64,000 nucleotides of DNA from Kocuria dechangensis (GCF_014636775.1 NZ_BMEQ01000013.1:56341-120340), one strand, 5' to 3'; positions 43,080-55,178 are shown, numbered from the stretch's first letter. Translations and numbers: made by a program. Notes: generated by a model from the sequence alone, not told the origin.

Positions 43080-43085
43080 TAAGCT
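43080..43085 (+). promoter_or_regulatory. -10 box TAAGCT, leaderless senX3
   Basis: Six bases before the GTG at 43092 and about 50 bases from the PHO box. Confidence 0.6.
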
Positions 43086-43091
43086 TGGTCC

Positions 43092-44375
43092 GTGAGTGCA
43101 ACTGCCATCGCGGTCATCGCGGGTCTGATCGGCTTCGCCCTGGGCCTGAGCGGACTGTTCGCCCTGGGGCTCAGCGGGCGCCGGCGCAGCGCCCGCGCCG
43201 ACATCGAGGAGCCCACCCTGCCCGACGGCGCCGCCGACGTGCTCTCCGTGATCGGGCGCGCCTACGTGGTGGTCGACGGCGTCGACGGCGTGGTCCGCGC
43301 CTCTCCCGCGGCCTACGCGTTCGGCCTGGTCCGGGGGCACACCGTGGCGCACGAGCAGATGCTGGAGATGATCCACCGGGCCCGCCGCAGCGGCGTGATC
43401 GAGGAGCGGCGGGTGGAGCTGAGCCGCGGCCCGTTCCAGACGGGCACCGTGGTGCTCGACGTCCGGGTGGCACCCATCGCCGAGGAGTACATCCTGCTGC
43501 TCGCCGACGACCAGACGGAGATCGTGCGGGCCCAGTCGATCCGCAACGACTTCGTGGCCAACGTCTCGCACGAGCTCAAGACCCCCGTGGGCGCGATCGG
43601 CCTGCTCGCCGAGGCCATCGAGGGCGCCGCGGAGGACGAGGACGCGGTGCGCCACTTCGCGGCCCGCCTGCACAAGGAGTCCGCCCGGCTGACGGCGCTG
43701 GTCCAGGACATCATCGAGCTCTCCCGGCTCCAGGGCGCCGACGTCGTGACCGAGGGCCGGGCCGTGGACCTGAACCGGGTGATCAGCGACGCGGTGGACC
43801 GCAACCGCTTCCCCGCGGAGAGCAAGGGCATCGACATCGTGGTGGGCGGGCGCGTCACCCGCCCCGTCTTCGGCGACGCCGACCTGCTGATCACCGCGCT
43901 GCGCAACCTGGTCGACAACGCCGTGCGCTACTCCCCGGAGGGCACCCGCGTGGGCGTCGGCGTCCGGGAGCGGGACGGCATGGCCCAGATCTCGGTCACC
44001 GACCAGGGCCCGGGCATCCCCGAGGACGAGCAGGACCGGATCTTCGAGCGCTTCTACCGGGTGGACACCGCCCGCTCCCGGCAGACGGGCGGCACCGGCC
44101 TGGGCCTGAGCATCGTCAAGCACGTCATGTCCCAGCACGGCGGCGAGGTCTCCGTCTGGTCCCAGCCGGGCCGCGGCTCCACCTTCACCCTCAGCATCCC
44201 CCAGCTCGAGGACCCCGACGACGTCGCCGAGCCCGGTGCCGAGGGGACCTCGCGGACCCCCGGCCTGCCCGGCCCGGCGTCCACGACCCCCGCGGAGCCG
44301 GCCTCCGCGGAGCAGACCACGACCCCACGGCCCGCCCTCGCGGCGCGGGCCCGGACCACGGAGGACCCACAGTGA
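43092..44375 (+). CDS. senX3: Phosphate-responsive sensor histidine kinase SenX3
   Basis: This 427-residue kinase has one TM helix near the N-terminus (8-28) and a PAS-like region (VLSVIGRAYVVVDGVDGVV). The HisKA box is NDFVANVSHELKTPVGAIGLL with His160. The ATPase domain has NLVDNAVRYSPEGTRV, DQGPGIPEDEQDRIFERFYR and GGTGLGLSIVKHV. A disordered Ala/Pro/Thr tail of about 60 residues follows. It phosphorylates RegX3 when phosphate is scarce. The GTG start is positioned for leaderless translation and overlaps regX3 by four bases at its end. Confidence 0.95.
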   Translation: MSATAIAVIAGLIGFALGLSGLFALGLSGRRRSARADIEEPTLPDGAADVLSVIGRAYVVVDGVDGVVRASPAAYAFGLVRGHTVAHEQMLEMIHRARRSGVIEERRVELSRGPFQTGTVVLDVRVAPIAEEYILLLADDQTEIVRAQSIRNDFVANVSHELKTPVGAIGLLAEAIEGAAEDEDAVRHFAARLHKESARLTALVQDIIELSRLQGADVVTEGRAVDLNRVISDAVDRNRFPAESKGIDIVVGGRVTRPVFGDADLLITALRNLVDNAVRYSPEGTRVGVGVRERDGMAQISVTDQGPGIPEDEQDRIFERFYRVDTARSRQTGGTGLGLSIVKHVMSQHGGEVSVWSQPGRGSTFTLSIPQLEDPDDVAEPGAEGTSRTPGLPGPASTTPAEPASAEQTTTPRPALAARARTTEDPQ

Positions 44376-45052
44376 CCCGCATCCTGATCGTCGAGGACGA
44401 GGAGTCCCTCAGCGACCCCCTGGCCTATCTGCTCGGGAAGGAGGGTTTCGAGGTCGACGTCGTGGACAACGGTCTCGACGCGGTGACGGAGTTCGACCGG
44501 ACGGGGGCCGACCTGCTGCTGCTGGACCTCATGCTGCCCGGCCAGTCCGGCACGGAGGTGTGCCGGCAGGTGCGGCAGCGATCCTCCGTGCCGATCATCA
44601 TGCTCACCGCCAAGGACGCGGAGATCGACAAGGTCGTCGGCCTCGAGCTCGGCGCGGACGACTACGTCACCAAGCCCTACTCCTCCCGCGAGCTGGTGGC
44701 CCGCATCCGCGCGGTGCTGCGCCGGCAGGGAGAGCCCGAGGAGCTCGTCTCGGCCACCGTGCAGGCCGGGCCGGTGCGGATGGACATCGAGCGCCACGTG
44801 GTGAGCGTCAACGGCGAGCAGGTGGCCATGCCCCTGAAGGAGTTCGAGCTCCTCGAGATGCTCCTGCGCAACGCCGGGCGCGTGCTGACCCGCGGCCAGC
44901 TCATCGACCGGGTGTGGGGCTCGGACTACGTGGGGGACACGAAGACCCTCGACGTCCACGTCAAGCGCCTGCGCTCCAAGATCGAGCCGGACCCCTCCTC
45001 CCCGCGCCACCTGGTGACGGTGCGGGGGCTGGGCTACAAGTTCGAGCCCTGA
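44372..45052 (+). CDS. regX3: Response regulator RegX3 (OmpR/PhoB family)
   Basis: This 226-residue regulator starts TRILIVEDEESLSDPLAYLLGKEGF. The phospho-acceptor is Asp52 in LLLLDLMLPGQSGTEV, followed by IIMLTAKDAEIDKVVGLELGADDYVTKPYSSRELVARI. The C-terminal winged helix ends LDVHVKRLRSKIEPDPSSP...VTVRGLGYKFEP, very close to mycobacterial RegX3. It activates phosphate-starvation genes by binding PHO boxes such as those at 42992 and 33886. Overlap with senX3 is GTGA. Confidence 0.96.
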   Translation: MTRILIVEDEESLSDPLAYLLGKEGFEVDVVDNGLDAVTEFDRTGADLLLLDLMLPGQSGTEVCRQVRQRSSVPIIMLTAKDAEIDKVVGLELGADDYVTKPYSSRELVARIRAVLRRQGEPEELVSATVQAGPVRMDIERHVVSVNGEQVAMPLKEFELLEMLLRNAGRVLTRGQLIDRVWGSDYVGDTKTLDVHVKRLRSKIEPDPSSPRHLVTVRGLGYKFEP

Positions 45053-45071
45053 GCCGACGGTGTCCCGGAGA

Positions 45072-45113
45072 CGGGCCGGGCCCGGAACCCCGAGGGGTTC
45101 CGGGCCCGGCCCG
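45072..45113. terminator. 20-bp hairpin between regX3 and the LpqE-like gene
   Basis: 45072-45091 pairs perfectly with 45094-45113, between convergent genes. Confidence 0.85.
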
Positions 45114-45128
45114 CGTTCGGTCCGGCGG

Positions 45129-45677
45129 TCAGTGGCCGCTCTCCTGCCCCACGTGCTCCTCGACGGGCTTGGGGGTGTTGGACGGGTTGGCCGGGGTCGT
45201 GGGGGCGCCGCCGGGCACGAACTCGGCGTAGCGCGGGTAGGTGTGGTCCATCACGGGCACCGAGGAGCGCACGGACTCGCCCGCGGCGGTGAACTCGGTC
45301 TCGACCATCAGGCCCGGCTCGGCGCCGGCGCGGTCCAGGACCACGGGCTCGGCCTCCTCCAGCTCCACGGAGCCGTTGGCGGGGACCTGCACCTCGGCGG
45401 TCGCGCCGTCGGCGTCCACGGTCACCGTGACCTCCTGGTCGCCGTTGTTGACGACGGTGCCGAGCACGCGGCCCTGCTCCTCGGCGCCGGTGGCCACGAT
45501 GAGCACGTTGCGCAGGTCCACGTCGCCGAGCTGCTCCACGATGCCGTCCGCCGGCGAGTAGGCCGTGGTCGTGGCCTGGTCGTTGATGTACCCGCAGCCG
45601 GTGGCGGACAACAGGGCGGCCACGGCGGCGGCAGTCAGGCCTGCGCGCTTCAGCTTGGTGCGGGCGGCATTCTTCAC
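45129..45677 (-). CDS. LpqE-like lipoprotein
   Basis: This 182-residue exported lipoprotein has a signal peptide ending LLSATGC (Cys28). The mature part GYINDQATTTAYSPADGIVEQLGDVDLRNVLIVA and VVNNGDQEVTVTV suggest a beta-rich fold. It ends in a Pro/Thr/Glu tail. It is divergent from carD, the same position as lpqE next to carD in mycobacteria. The function is unknown, but membrane anchoring on the outer face is clear. The GTG start at 45677 has AGGAG seven bases upstream. Confidence 0.82.
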   Translation of the reverse strand: MKNAARTKLKRAGLTAAAVAALLSATGCGYINDQATTTAYSPADGIVEQLGDVDLRNVLIVATGAEEQGRVLGTVVNNGDQEVTVTVDADGATAEVQVPANGSVELEEAEPVVLDRAGAEPGLMVETEFTAAGESVRSSVPVMDHTYPRYAEFVPGGAPTTPANPSNTPKPVEEHVGQESGH

Positions 45678-45798
45678 GGCGCGTACTCCTCGGGAGCTCA
45701 GGGTGATGTCCCGGCCAGCTTATCCGTTTGCCGACGGATCGTCCGCATCGACGGGCCGGGGGTCCCGTGGGCGCGGCCGGGCGAACCCTACACCATGT

Positions 45799-45804
45799 TA
45801 GAAT
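45799..45804 (+). promoter_or_regulatory. -10 box TAGAAT of carD
   Basis: TAGAAT has a TG two bases upstream, giving an extended -10-like site. The leader is about 20 bases and contains AAAGGGG. The surrounding 30 bases are AT-rich for this genome. Confidence 0.65.
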
Positions 45805-45830
45805 GGGAGTTCTGAAAGGGGTATTTCCAT

Positions 45831-46313
45831 ATGGTTTTTGAGGTTGGCGAGACGGTTGTCTACCCGCACCACGGCGCGGCGACCATCGAGGAGATCAAGA
45901 CCCGCACCATCAAGGGCGAGGAGAAGATGTATCTCAAGCTCAAGGTGACCCAGGGCGATCTGGTGATCGAGGTCCCCGCTGAGAACGTCGATCTCGTGGG
46001 CGTGCGCGACGTCGTCGACGAGGACGGACTCAAGAAGGTCATCTCGGTCCTGCAGGCGAAGGACACCGAGGAGGCCAGCAACTGGTCCCGGCGCTACAAG
46101 GCCAACCTGGAGAAGCTCGCCTCGGGCGACGTCCTGAAGGTCGCGGAGGTCGTGCGCGACCTCTGGCGCCGCGACCGGGACCGCGGGCTCTCGGCGGGGG
46201 AGAAGCGGATGCTCACCAAGGCCCGCCAGATCCTCACCTCCGAGCTCGCGCTCGCCAAGAAGATCGACGAGGAAGAGGCCGAGAAGCGCCTCGACGACAT
46301 CCTGGCGTCCTGA
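45831..46313 (+). CDS. carD: CarD family RNA polymerase-binding transcription factor
   Basis: This 160-residue regulator has an N-terminal RNA-polymerase-interaction Tudor-like domain ([20 protein letters not shown]...[16 protein letters not shown]). The helical DNA-binding domain contains [19 protein letters not shown] with the conserved Trp that wedges into the upstream edge of the open promoter bubble, then [18 protein letters not shown]. CarD stabilises open complexes, especially at rRNA promoters, and is essential in mycobacteria. Its terminator-like hairpin lies inside the start of ispD, seven bases downstream of the carD stop. Confidence 0.97.
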   Translation: MVFEVGETVVYPHHGAATIEEIKTRTIKGEEKMYLKLKVTQGDLVIEVPAENVDLVGVRDVVDEDGLKKVISVLQAKDTEEASNWSRRYKANLEKLASGDVLKVAEVVRDLWRRDRDRGLSAGEKRMLTKARQILTSELALAKKIDEEEAEKRLDDILAS

Positions 46314-46320
46314 CGCTCCG

Positions 46321-47142
46321 GTGACCCGCAGCGGACGACGGTCCACCACGACGGCGAACCCACCCCCCAGGGGTGGGTTCGCCGTCGTCGTCGTGGCCGC
46401 GGGGTCCGGCACGCGGCTGGGGCACGGGATCCCCAAGGCTCTCGTCCCGCTCGCCGGGCGCCCGCTGCTCGAGCACGCGCTGCGGGGCATCGGGGACTCC
46501 GGCGTCGCCGACCTCGTCCTCGTCACCGTCCCCGCCGGGGACACGGCGCTGGCCGCGATCGCCCGCGCCCACGGCGCCCGGCCCGTCGTGGGCGGCGCCT
46601 CCCGCGCGGAGTCCGTGCGCCGGGCGCTGGCAGCCCTGGGGGACGACGGTCCCGCCCCCGCCGGGGTGCTCGTCCACGACGCCGCGCGCTGCCTCACCCC
46701 GCCCGCGGTCTTCCGCACCGTGGCCGAGCACGTCCGCGGCGGCGCCCGCGCCGTCGTGCCCGTGCTGCCCGTGGTGGACACCGTCCGCCGGGTCGACGAC
46801 GCCGGGCGCTCGCTCGGGACCGTCGACCGCACCGCGCTGCGTGCGGTGCAGACCCCGCAGGGCTTCGACCTCGCTCTGCTCCGTGCCGTGGACGCCGCCG
46901 CGCAGGCCGCCGGCACCGACCCGGAGACGGTCACCGACGACGCCTCGCTCGTGGAGGCCCACGCCCCGGAGGTCGCCGTGCTCACGGTCCCCGGCCACGA
47001 GCACGCGTTCAAGGTCACCCGTCCCCTCGACCTCGTCCTCGCCGAGGCGGTGCTGCGCGAGCGCGCCGCCGGAACTCCTGCCACCGCAGGTCCCGACCCC
47101 GACCGCCCTGCCCCCGACCCCCGAGGAGCGCCGCACCCGTGA
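46321..47142 (+). CDS. ispD: 2-C-methyl-D-erythritol 4-phosphate cytidylyltransferase
   Basis: This 273-residue MEP-pathway enzyme transfers CMP to MEP. The nucleotide-binding signature is [12 protein letters not shown], followed by [45 protein letters not shown] and DDASLVEAH. The GTG at 46321 lies eight bases past the carD stop. The first 22 codons include a 19-bp hairpin, so the start is less certain than the rest, though no later start keeps the first beta strand intact. A Pro-rich tail of about 25 residues ends in a four-base overlap with ispF. Confidence 0.93.
   Translation: MTRSGRRSTTTANPPPRGGFAVVVVAAGSGTRLGHGIPKALVPLAGRPLLEHALRGIGDSGVADLVLVTVPAGDTALAAIARAHGARPVVGGASRAESVRRALAALGDDGPAPAGVLVHDAARCLTPPAVFRTVAEHVRGGARAVVPVLPVVDTVRRVDDAGRSLGTVDRTALRAVQTPQGFDLALLRAVDAAAQAAGTDPETVTDDASLVEAHAPEVAVLTVPGHEHAFKVTRPLDLVLAEAVLRERAAGTPATAGPDPDRPAPDPRGAPHP
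46348..46388 (+). terminator. 19-bp hairpin inside the ispD start region
   Basis: 46348-46366 pairs perfectly with 46370-46388 around a three-base loop, within codons 10-23 of ispD. It probably attenuates or ends carD transcription, or affects ispD translation. There is no T-run. Confidence 0.6.
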
Positions 47143-47618
47143 TCCTGCCCCGCACCGGCATCGCCGTGGATGTCCACGCCTTCGGGCCCGAGGGCACACC
47201 CCTGTGGGTGGCCGGGCTGGAGTGGCCGGGGGAGACCGGCCTCGCCGGGCACTCCGACGGGGACGTCGTGGCCCACGCCGCCGCCGACGCCCTGTTCTCC
47301 GCCGCCGGCACCGGCGACCTCGGCTCCAACTTCGGCGTCGACCGGCCCGAGATGGCCGGCGCCTCCGGGGTGCGGATCCTCGCCGAGGCGGCCCGGATCG
47401 TGCGGGAGGCCGGCTTCGAGATCGGCAACGTCGCGGTCCAGCTGATCGGGCAGCGCCCGCGCTTCGCGCCGCGCCGGGCGGAGGCCGAGGCCGTGCTCAC
47501 CGCCGCGGCCGGGGCCCCCGTGACGGTCAGCGCCACCACCACCGACCACCTGGGCTTCCCCGGCCGCGGCGAGGGCCTCGCGGCGGTCGCCACCGCCCTG
47601 GTGGTGCCCCGGGCCTGA
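47139..47618 (+). CDS. ispF: 2-C-methyl-D-erythritol 2,4-cyclodiphosphate synthase
   Basis: This 159-residue MEP-pathway cyclase has Zn ligands in [10 protein letters not shown] (Asp and His) and [18 protein letters not shown], then [18 protein letters not shown]. The C-terminal core-cavity region includes [19 protein letters not shown]. It forms a trimer that makes MEcPP. The GTG start overlaps ispD by four bases, so the two are coupled, as in many actinobacteria. Confidence 0.96.
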   Translation: MILPRTGIAVDVHAFGPEGTPLWVAGLEWPGETGLAGHSDGDVVAHAAADALFSAAGTGDLGSNFGVDRPEMAGASGVRILAEAARIVREAGFEIGNVAVQLIGQRPRFAPRRAEAEAVLTAAAGAPVTVSATTTDHLGFPGRGEGLAAVATALVVPRA

Positions 47619-47652
47619 GCCGCGCGCCCCGGGGGCGGGCACGGCCCGCCCC

Positions 47653-47658
47653 TATGAT
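47653..47658 (+). promoter_or_regulatory. -10 box TATGAT, leaderless cysS
   Basis: Near-consensus -10, seven bases before the GTG at 47666. Confidence 0.7.
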
Positions 47659-47665
47659 GGGACGT

Positions 47666-49096
47666 GTGACTCTGCGCTTCTACGACACCGCGACCGCCTC
47701 CGTCCGGGACTTCGAACCCGTCCACCCCGGTGAGGCCCGGCTGTACTACTGCGGCGCCACCGTCCAGGGGATGCCCCACATCGGGCACGTGCGCTCGGCC
47801 CTCGTCTTCGACCAGCTCTCGCGGTGGCTGGCCTTCCGGGGCCTCAGGGTCACCACGGTGCGCAACGTCACCGACATCGACGACAAGATCCTCGCCAACT
47901 CCGCGGACTCCTTCGCCCCCGACTACCGCGGGGACCACCCGCGGGAGGAGTGGTGGGCGCTCGCCTACCGGTTCGAGCAGGCCTTCAACGCCGCCTACGA
48001 CGCCATCGGCATCGACCGCCCCACCTACGAGCCGCGCGCCACGGGCCACGTGCCCGAGATGCACGCCCTCATCCGCACCCTGGTCGACGCCGGCCACGCC
48101 TACCCCGCCCTCGACGGGTCGGGGGACGTCTACTTCGACGTCCGCTCCTGGGAGCGCTACGGCGAGCTCACCCACCAGGCGGTCGAGGACATGCAGGCCG
48201 CCCCCGACGCCGACCCGCGCGGCAAGCGCGACCCCCGGGACTTCGCCCTCTGGAAGGGCCACAAGGAGGGGGAGCCCGAGACCGCCCGCTGGGAGTCGCC
48301 GTGGGGCGCCGGCCGCCCGGGCTGGCACCTCGAGTGCTCGGCGATGGCCGGGAAGTACCTCGGGGACCGCTTCGACATCCACGGCGGCGGACTGGACCTG
48401 CGGTTCCCGCACCACGAGAACGAGCTCGCGCAGTCCGCGGCGGCCGGGCAGGGGTTCGCCGGCTTCTGGCTGCACAACGGGCTGGTCACCTACGAGGGCG
48501 AGAAGATGTCCAAGTCCGTGGGCAACACCGTCTCCCCGGCGCAGATGCTCGAGCAGGCCCGCCCGCTCGCCGTGCGCTACTACCTGGGCCAGGCCCACTA
48601 CCGCTCGGTCCTGGACTACCGGCCCACGTCCCTGGCCGAGGCCACCGCGGCCGTCGAGCGGGTCGAGTCCTTCCTCCGCGCCGCGGCGGAGTCCGGCCTC
48701 GACCTCGTCTGGACCGCCGGGGACGTGCCGCAGGGCTTCCAGGACGCCATGGACGACGACCTCAACGTGCCCCAGGCGCTGGCTGTCCTGCACGAGACCG
48801 TCCGCGCCGGCAACACCGCGCTCGCGGCCGGCGAGGACGCCTCCGCCCCCGCCCGCGCCGTGCGGGCCATGACCGAGGTGCTGGGCCTGGCCGGGCTGAT
48901 GGACCTGGGCGGCGCGAGCGGCAACGCCGCGGAGCACGCGGCCCTCGACGCGCTCGTGCGCTCCCTGCTGGCCCAGCGCGAGCAGGCGCGCGCGGCCAAG
49001 AACTGGGCCCGGGCCGACGCCCTCCGCGACGAGCTGGCGGCCGCCGGCGTCGTGGTCCGGGACGGCGCGGACGGCTCCGCCTGGTCCGTCGCCTGA
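47666..49096 (+). CDS. cysS: Cysteinyl-tRNA synthetase
   Basis: This 476-residue class I synthetase charges tRNA-Cys. [21 protein letters not shown] holds the Zn Cys and the HIGH motif. [14 protein letters not shown] and [21 protein letters not shown] supply further Zn ligands, and [10 protein letters not shown] is the KMSKS loop. The C-terminal helical domain is complete. The GTG start is chosen for the TATGAT box seven bases upstream. The order ispF-cysS-rlmB matches mycobacteria. Confidence 0.97.
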   Translation: MTLRFYDTATASVRDFEPVHPGEARLYYCGATVQGMPHIGHVRSALVFDQLSRWLAFRGLRVTTVRNVTDIDDKILANSADSFAPDYRGDHPREEWWALAYRFEQAFNAAYDAIGIDRPTYEPRATGHVPEMHALIRTLVDAGHAYPALDGSGDVYFDVRSWERYGELTHQAVEDMQAAPDADPRGKRDPRDFALWKGHKEGEPETARWESPWGAGRPGWHLECSAMAGKYLGDRFDIHGGGLDLRFPHHENELAQSAAAGQGFAGFWLHNGLVTYEGEKMSKSVGNTVSPAQMLEQARPLAVRYYLGQAHYRSVLDYRPTSLAEATAAVERVESFLRAAAESGLDLVWTAGDVPQGFQDAMDDDLNVPQALAVLHETVRAGNTALAAGEDASAPARAVRAMTEVLGLAGLMDLGGASGNAAEHAALDALVRSLLAQREQARAAKNWARADALRDELAAAGVVVRDGADGSAWSVA

Positions 49097-49143
49097 GCCC
49101 GGCACCCCCGAACGACATCCACCACCACCGAACAGAGGTTCCC

Positions 49144-50101
49144 ATGGCAGCCCCCAAGCGTCCCGGCGCGATCCGCAAGAACAAGAAGGGCCCCCTCGTC
49201 GGCACCGGCGGGCACGGCCGCAAGGCGCTCGAGGGCAAGGGCCCCACGCCGAAGGCCGAGGACCGCCCGTACCACAAGGCGCACAAGATGAAGAAGGCCG
49301 CCGAGCGCCGGCAGACCACCCAGAGCGGGCGCTCCCGCGGCCACAGCCGGGTGCACGAGGACCTCGTGACCGGGCGCAACTCCGTGCTCGAGGCCCTGCG
49401 CTCGGAGATCCCCGCGAAGGCGCTCTACGCCGCCAGCCGGATCGACGTCGACGACCGCGTGCGGGAGATCCTGCAGCTGTGCGCCCAGCAGGGGATCACG
49501 GTCCTGGAGGCCTCGAAGGGCGAGCTGGACCGGCTCACGAGCGACGCCGTGCACCAGGGCGTGGCCTTGCAGGTCCCGCCCTACGAGTACCGGGACTCCG
49601 TCGACACCGCCCGCAAGCTCATGGTCCAGTGGGAGAAGCGGCACATCACCCGCCCGCCCCTGCTGGTCGCCCTCGACGGGATCACCGACCCGCGCAACCT
49701 CGGCGCCATCATCCGCAGCGTCTCCGCGTTCAGCGGCAACGCCGTGATCGTCCCCGAGCGCCGCTCCGTGGGCGTGACGGCCTCCGCCTGGAAGACCAGC
49801 GCCGGCGCGGCCGCCCGCGTGCCCGTGACGAAGGCCGCGAACCTCAACCGCACGCTCGAGGAGCTCAAGGGCATGGGGTACTTCGTGGTGGGCCTCGACG
49901 GCGGCGGGGAGGTCAGCCTCCCCGGCCTCGAGCTCGCCACCGAGCCGCTCGTGATCGTGGTGGGCTCTGAGGGCAAGGGCCTGTCCCGCCTCGTCATGGA
50001 GAACTGCGACCAGATCGTCTCCATCCCCATCGACTCCACCATGGAGTCCCTCAACGCCTCCATGGCGGTCGGCATCACGCTGTACGAGGTCTCCCGACGC
50101 C

Positions 50102-50115
<14 letters not shown>
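49144..50115 (+). CDS. rlmB: 23S rRNA (guanosine-2'-O-)-methyltransferase RlmB
   Basis: This 323-residue SpoU (SPOUT) methyltransferase has a basic N-terminal extension of about 70 residues (KKGPLVGTGGHGRKALEGKG), common in actinobacteria. It is followed by EDLVTGRNSVLEALRSEIP (L30-like substrate-binding domain). The SPOUT motifs are ALDGITDPRNLGAIIRSVSA (1), VIVVGSEGKGLSRLV (2) and IPIDSTMESLNASMAVGITL (3, trefoil knot). It should methylate G2251 in the 23S P-loop. The last 14 bases overlap glgX. Confidence 0.95.
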
Positions 50116-52308
<2,193 letters not shown>

Positions 52309-52321
<13 letters not shown>

Positions 52322-52379
52322 CACCGGGTGCTCTGATCCCGGGTGCTCCGACACCGGGCGTTCTGACACCTGGCGCGCC
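52309..52379 (+). repeat. 15-bp tandem repeat containing the glgX stop
   Basis: CCGGGTGCTCTGACA units at 52309, 52324, 52339 and 52354, and a partial one at 52369. The first unit holds the last codons and TGA of glgX. Units two and four repeat an in-frame TGA. Confidence 0.9.
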
Positions 52380-52403
52380 GGGCCCTCCCGGGGCCGGCGC
52401 GCA

Positions 52404-52451
52404 GCGCAGGAGGGGCCGCACCCGTGTCGACGGGTGCGGCCCCTCCTGCGC
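52404..52451. terminator. 22-bp hairpin between glgX and glgP
   Basis: A perfect stem 52404-52425/52430-52451 with a GTCG loop, between convergent genes. Confidence 0.88.
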
Positions 52452-52461
52452 CGTCCGGGGC

Positions 52462-55059
52462 TCAGGCGTTGACCACGAGTCCCAGCTCGGCCTTGTCCGC
52501 GAGCAGCGGGTGGTGCGGGAGCACGCGGACCGTGTAGCCGAAGGGGCCGGAGCGGTCGATCGTGATCGCGCCGCAGAACTTGTAGCGGCCTCCGCCCAGG
52601 TCCTCGGTGGCGGTCAGCCCCGCGTACTTGCGCTCGTGGATGTGGTCGGTCTCGGACACCCGGCCGTAGCCGACCTGCGCCTCGACGTCCTCGGGCGTCA
52701 GCGAGCCCAGGGAGACGTAGGCGCACACGGTGATCTCGTCGCCGATCTGCGGCTCCTGCTCCACGCCCTCGGCGTCGACGTGCTCCACGGCCACCTGCCC
52801 CCACCCCTGGCGGACGCGCCCCACCCAGCGGGACTTGGTGCGGGCCCCGGTGTAGCCGTCCCGGGCTGCCCGGCGCCCGGAGACGGCGGCGGGGACGTAG
52901 AGCGCCCGCACGTAGTCCTCGACCATGCGCTTGGCCGAGACGCGCGGTCCCAGGGTGGCCAGGGTGTGCTTGACCATGGCCAGCCACTGGTGGGGGATCC
53001 CGTCCGTGCTCGGATCGGAGCCGTCCGCGGCCTCGCCGTAGAAGCGGGGGGCGACGTGGTTCTCGATCAGCTCGTAGAGCGCGGAGGCCTCGATGTCGTC
53101 GCGCTCGTCCGGGTGCGCGCCCTCGTCCGCGGTGGGGATCGCCCAGCCGTTCTGGCCGTCGTACATCTCGTCCCACCAGCCGTCGAGCACCGACAGGTTC
53201 AGCCCGCCGTTGAGCGCCGCCTTCATGCCCGAGGTCCCGCAGGCCTCGAGGGGACGCAGCGGGTTGTTGAGCCAGACGTCGCAGCCGGGGAACAGGGTCC
53301 GGGCCATGGCGATGTCGTAGTTGGGCAGGAAGACGATCCGGTGGCGGACCTCCGGGTCGTCCGTGAAACGGACGAGGTCCTGGATCATCCGCTTGCCCTG
53401 CTCGTCGGCGGGGTGGGACTTGCCCGCCACCACGAGCTGCACGGGCCGCTCGGGGTCCAGCAGGATCTTCTTGAGCCGCTGCGGGTCGCGCAGCATGAGG
53501 GTCAGGCGCTTGTAGGTGGGCACGCGGCGGGCGAAGCCGATCGTGAGCACGTCCGGGTCGAGGACGGTGTCCGTCCAGCCGAGCTCGGCGTCGGCCGCCC
53601 CGCGCTTCTTCCAGGACGCGCGCAGGCGGGCGCGGACGTCCCGGACCAGCCGGGCGCGCAGCTCGCGGCGCACCGCCCAGAGCTGGGCGTCGTCGGCGTC
53701 GTAGACCTTCCGCCAGCGCGCGGCCCGGTTCAGGTCGCTGCCCTGCGGGTCGAGGGCCAGCTCGGCGACGAGGGGATCGATCCAGGTCATGACGTGCACG
53801 CCGTTGGTGATGGACCCGATCGGCACCTCGTCGTTGTCGAAACCGCACCACAGGCCCTGGAACATGTCACGGGAGACCTTGCCGTGCAGCTTGGCCACCC
53901 CGTTGGCGCGCTGGGCGAGGCGCAGGCCCATGACCGCCATGTTGAACTTCGCGCGGTCGCCGCCGTCGTAGTCCTCCGTTCCCAGGGCCAGGATGTTGGC
54001 CGTCGGCACGGACGGGGCGAGCCCGGCGTTGAAGAAGTGCTCGATCTGGGAGCGCTCGAAGCGGTCGATGCCGGCCGGCACCGGGGTGTGGGTCGTGAAC
54101 ACCGTCGCGGAGCGCACGGCGGTGAGGGCCTCCTCCCACGTCATGGGCTCCGTGCCGTCGACCGGCTCCATGAGCTCGGCGATCCGCTCGATGCCCAGGA
54201 AACCGGCGTGGCCCTCGTTGCAGTGGAAGACCTCGGGGTCGGGCGTGCCGGTCAGCCGGGAGAACACGCGCAGCGCGCGGACCCCGCCCATCCCGAGCAG
54301 CAGCTCCTGCTGGAGCCGGTGGTCCCCGCCGCCGCCGTAGAGCCGGTCGGTGACGTTGCGGGCGTGGTCGTCGTTGTCCGCGATGTCCGAGTCGAGGAGC
54401 AGGAGGGGGACGCGCCCGACGTCGGCCCGCCAGATCTGCGCGGACAGGGACCGGCCGTTGGGCAGGGGCAGGGTCACCCGGGCCGGGGTGCCGTCCTCCT
54501 CCCGCAGGAGGGTCAGCGGCATCCCGTCCGGGTCGAGGACCGGGTAGGTCTCCTGCTGCCACGCGTCGCGGGAGAGGGACTGCTTGAAGTACCCGTGCTG
54601 GTAGAACAGGCCGACGCCGACCACGGGCACGCCCAGGTCCGAGGCGCTCTTCAGGTGGTCCCCGGCGAGGATGCCGAGACCGCCGGAGTACTGGGGCAGG
54701 ACCGAGGTGATGCCGTACTCGGCGGAGAAGTAGGCGATGCTCCGCGGCCCGTCCGGGGACTGCGTCTGCTGGTACCACAGGGCGTCGCCGAGGTAGTGGT
54801 CGAGGTCCGCGTCGAGCTCCTCGATGCGCCGGACCATGTCCGGGTCGTCGGCGATCTGCTGGATCTCCTCGCGGGTGAGGGAGCCGAGCAGCTTCACCGG
54901 GTCCCCGTGGACCGTCTCCCAGGCCTGCGGGTTGAGATCGGCGAACAGCTGTTCGGTGGGTCGGTGCCAGGACCAGCGGAGGTTCTTCGCCAGCCGGCTC
55001 AGAGGGGCGATGGACTCCGGCAGCACGGTGCGCACGGTGAATCTACGGATTGCCTTCAC
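52462..55059 (-). CDS. glgP: Alpha-glucan phosphorylase
   Basis: This 865-residue enzyme releases glucose-1-phosphate from glycogen chain ends. The N-terminal DUF3417 region (FTVRTVLPESIAPLSRLAKNLRW) marks the short actinobacterial/archaeal-type phosphorylases. SAEYGITSVLPQYSGGLGILAGDHLKS is the active-site glycine loop, HCNEGHAGFLGIERI follows, and the PLP Lys613 is in ACGTSGMKAALNGGLN. The GTG start lies six bases after TAGTCT, so it is probably leaderless. It is divergent from glgE with 119 bases between the starts, which separates breakdown and synthesis genes. Confidence 0.95.
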   Translation of the reverse strand: MKAIRRFTVRTVLPESIAPLSRLAKNLRWSWHRPTEQLFADLNPQAWETVHGDPVKLLGSLTREEIQQIADDPDMVRRIEELDADLDHYLGDALWYQQTQSPDGPRSIAYFSAEYGITSVLPQYSGGLGILAGDHLKSASDLGVPVVGVGLFYQHGYFKQSLSRDAWQQETYPVLDPDGMPLTLLREEDGTPARVTLPLPNGRSLSAQIWRADVGRVPLLLLDSDIADNDDHARNVTDRLYGGGGDHRLQQELLLGMGGVRALRVFSRLTGTPDPEVFHCNEGHAGFLGIERIAELMEPVDGTEPMTWEEALTAVRSATVFTTHTPVPAGIDRFERSQIEHFFNAGLAPSVPTANILALGTEDYDGGDRAKFNMAVMGLRLAQRANGVAKLHGKVSRDMFQGLWCGFDNDEVPIGSITNGVHVMTWIDPLVAELALDPQGSDLNRAARWRKVYDADDAQLWAVRRELRARLVRDVRARLRASWKKRGAADAELGWTDTVLDPDVLTIGFARRVPTYKRLTLMLRDPQRLKKILLDPERPVQLVVAGKSHPADEQGKRMIQDLVRFTDDPEVRHRIVFLPNYDIAMARTLFPGCDVWLNNPLRPLEACGTSGMKAALNGGLNLSVLDGWWDEMYDGQNGWAIPTADEGAHPDERDDIEASALYELIENHVAPRFYGEAADGSDPSTDGIPHQWLAMVKHTLATLGPRVSAKRMVEDYVRALYVPAAVSGRRAARDGYTGARTKSRWVGRVRQGWGQVAVEHVDAEGVEQEPQIGDEITVCAYVSLGSLTPEDVEAQVGYGRVSETDHIHERKYAGLTATEDLGGGRYKFCGAITIDRSGPFGYTVRVLPHHPLLADKAELGLVVNA

Positions 55060-55065
55060 GCCGTC

Positions 55066-55071
55066 AGACTA
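55066..55071 (-). promoter_or_regulatory. -10 box TAGTCT, leaderless glgP
   Basis: Six bases before the GTG at 55059. Confidence 0.65.
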
Positions 55072-55165
55072 CCGGTGCGGGCGGCGGTGGGAAGGGGGTC
55101 GACGCGCCCGCGGAATCCGTGGAACACGGTTGGACAGTCGGCTTAACGATCCGGGTGTTTGTCGC

Positions 55166-55171
55166 TAACGT
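55166..55171 (+). promoter_or_regulatory. -10 box TAACGT, leaderless glgE
   Basis: Seven bases before the GTG at 55179. Confidence 0.6.
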
Positions 55172-55178
55172 GGGGCAG

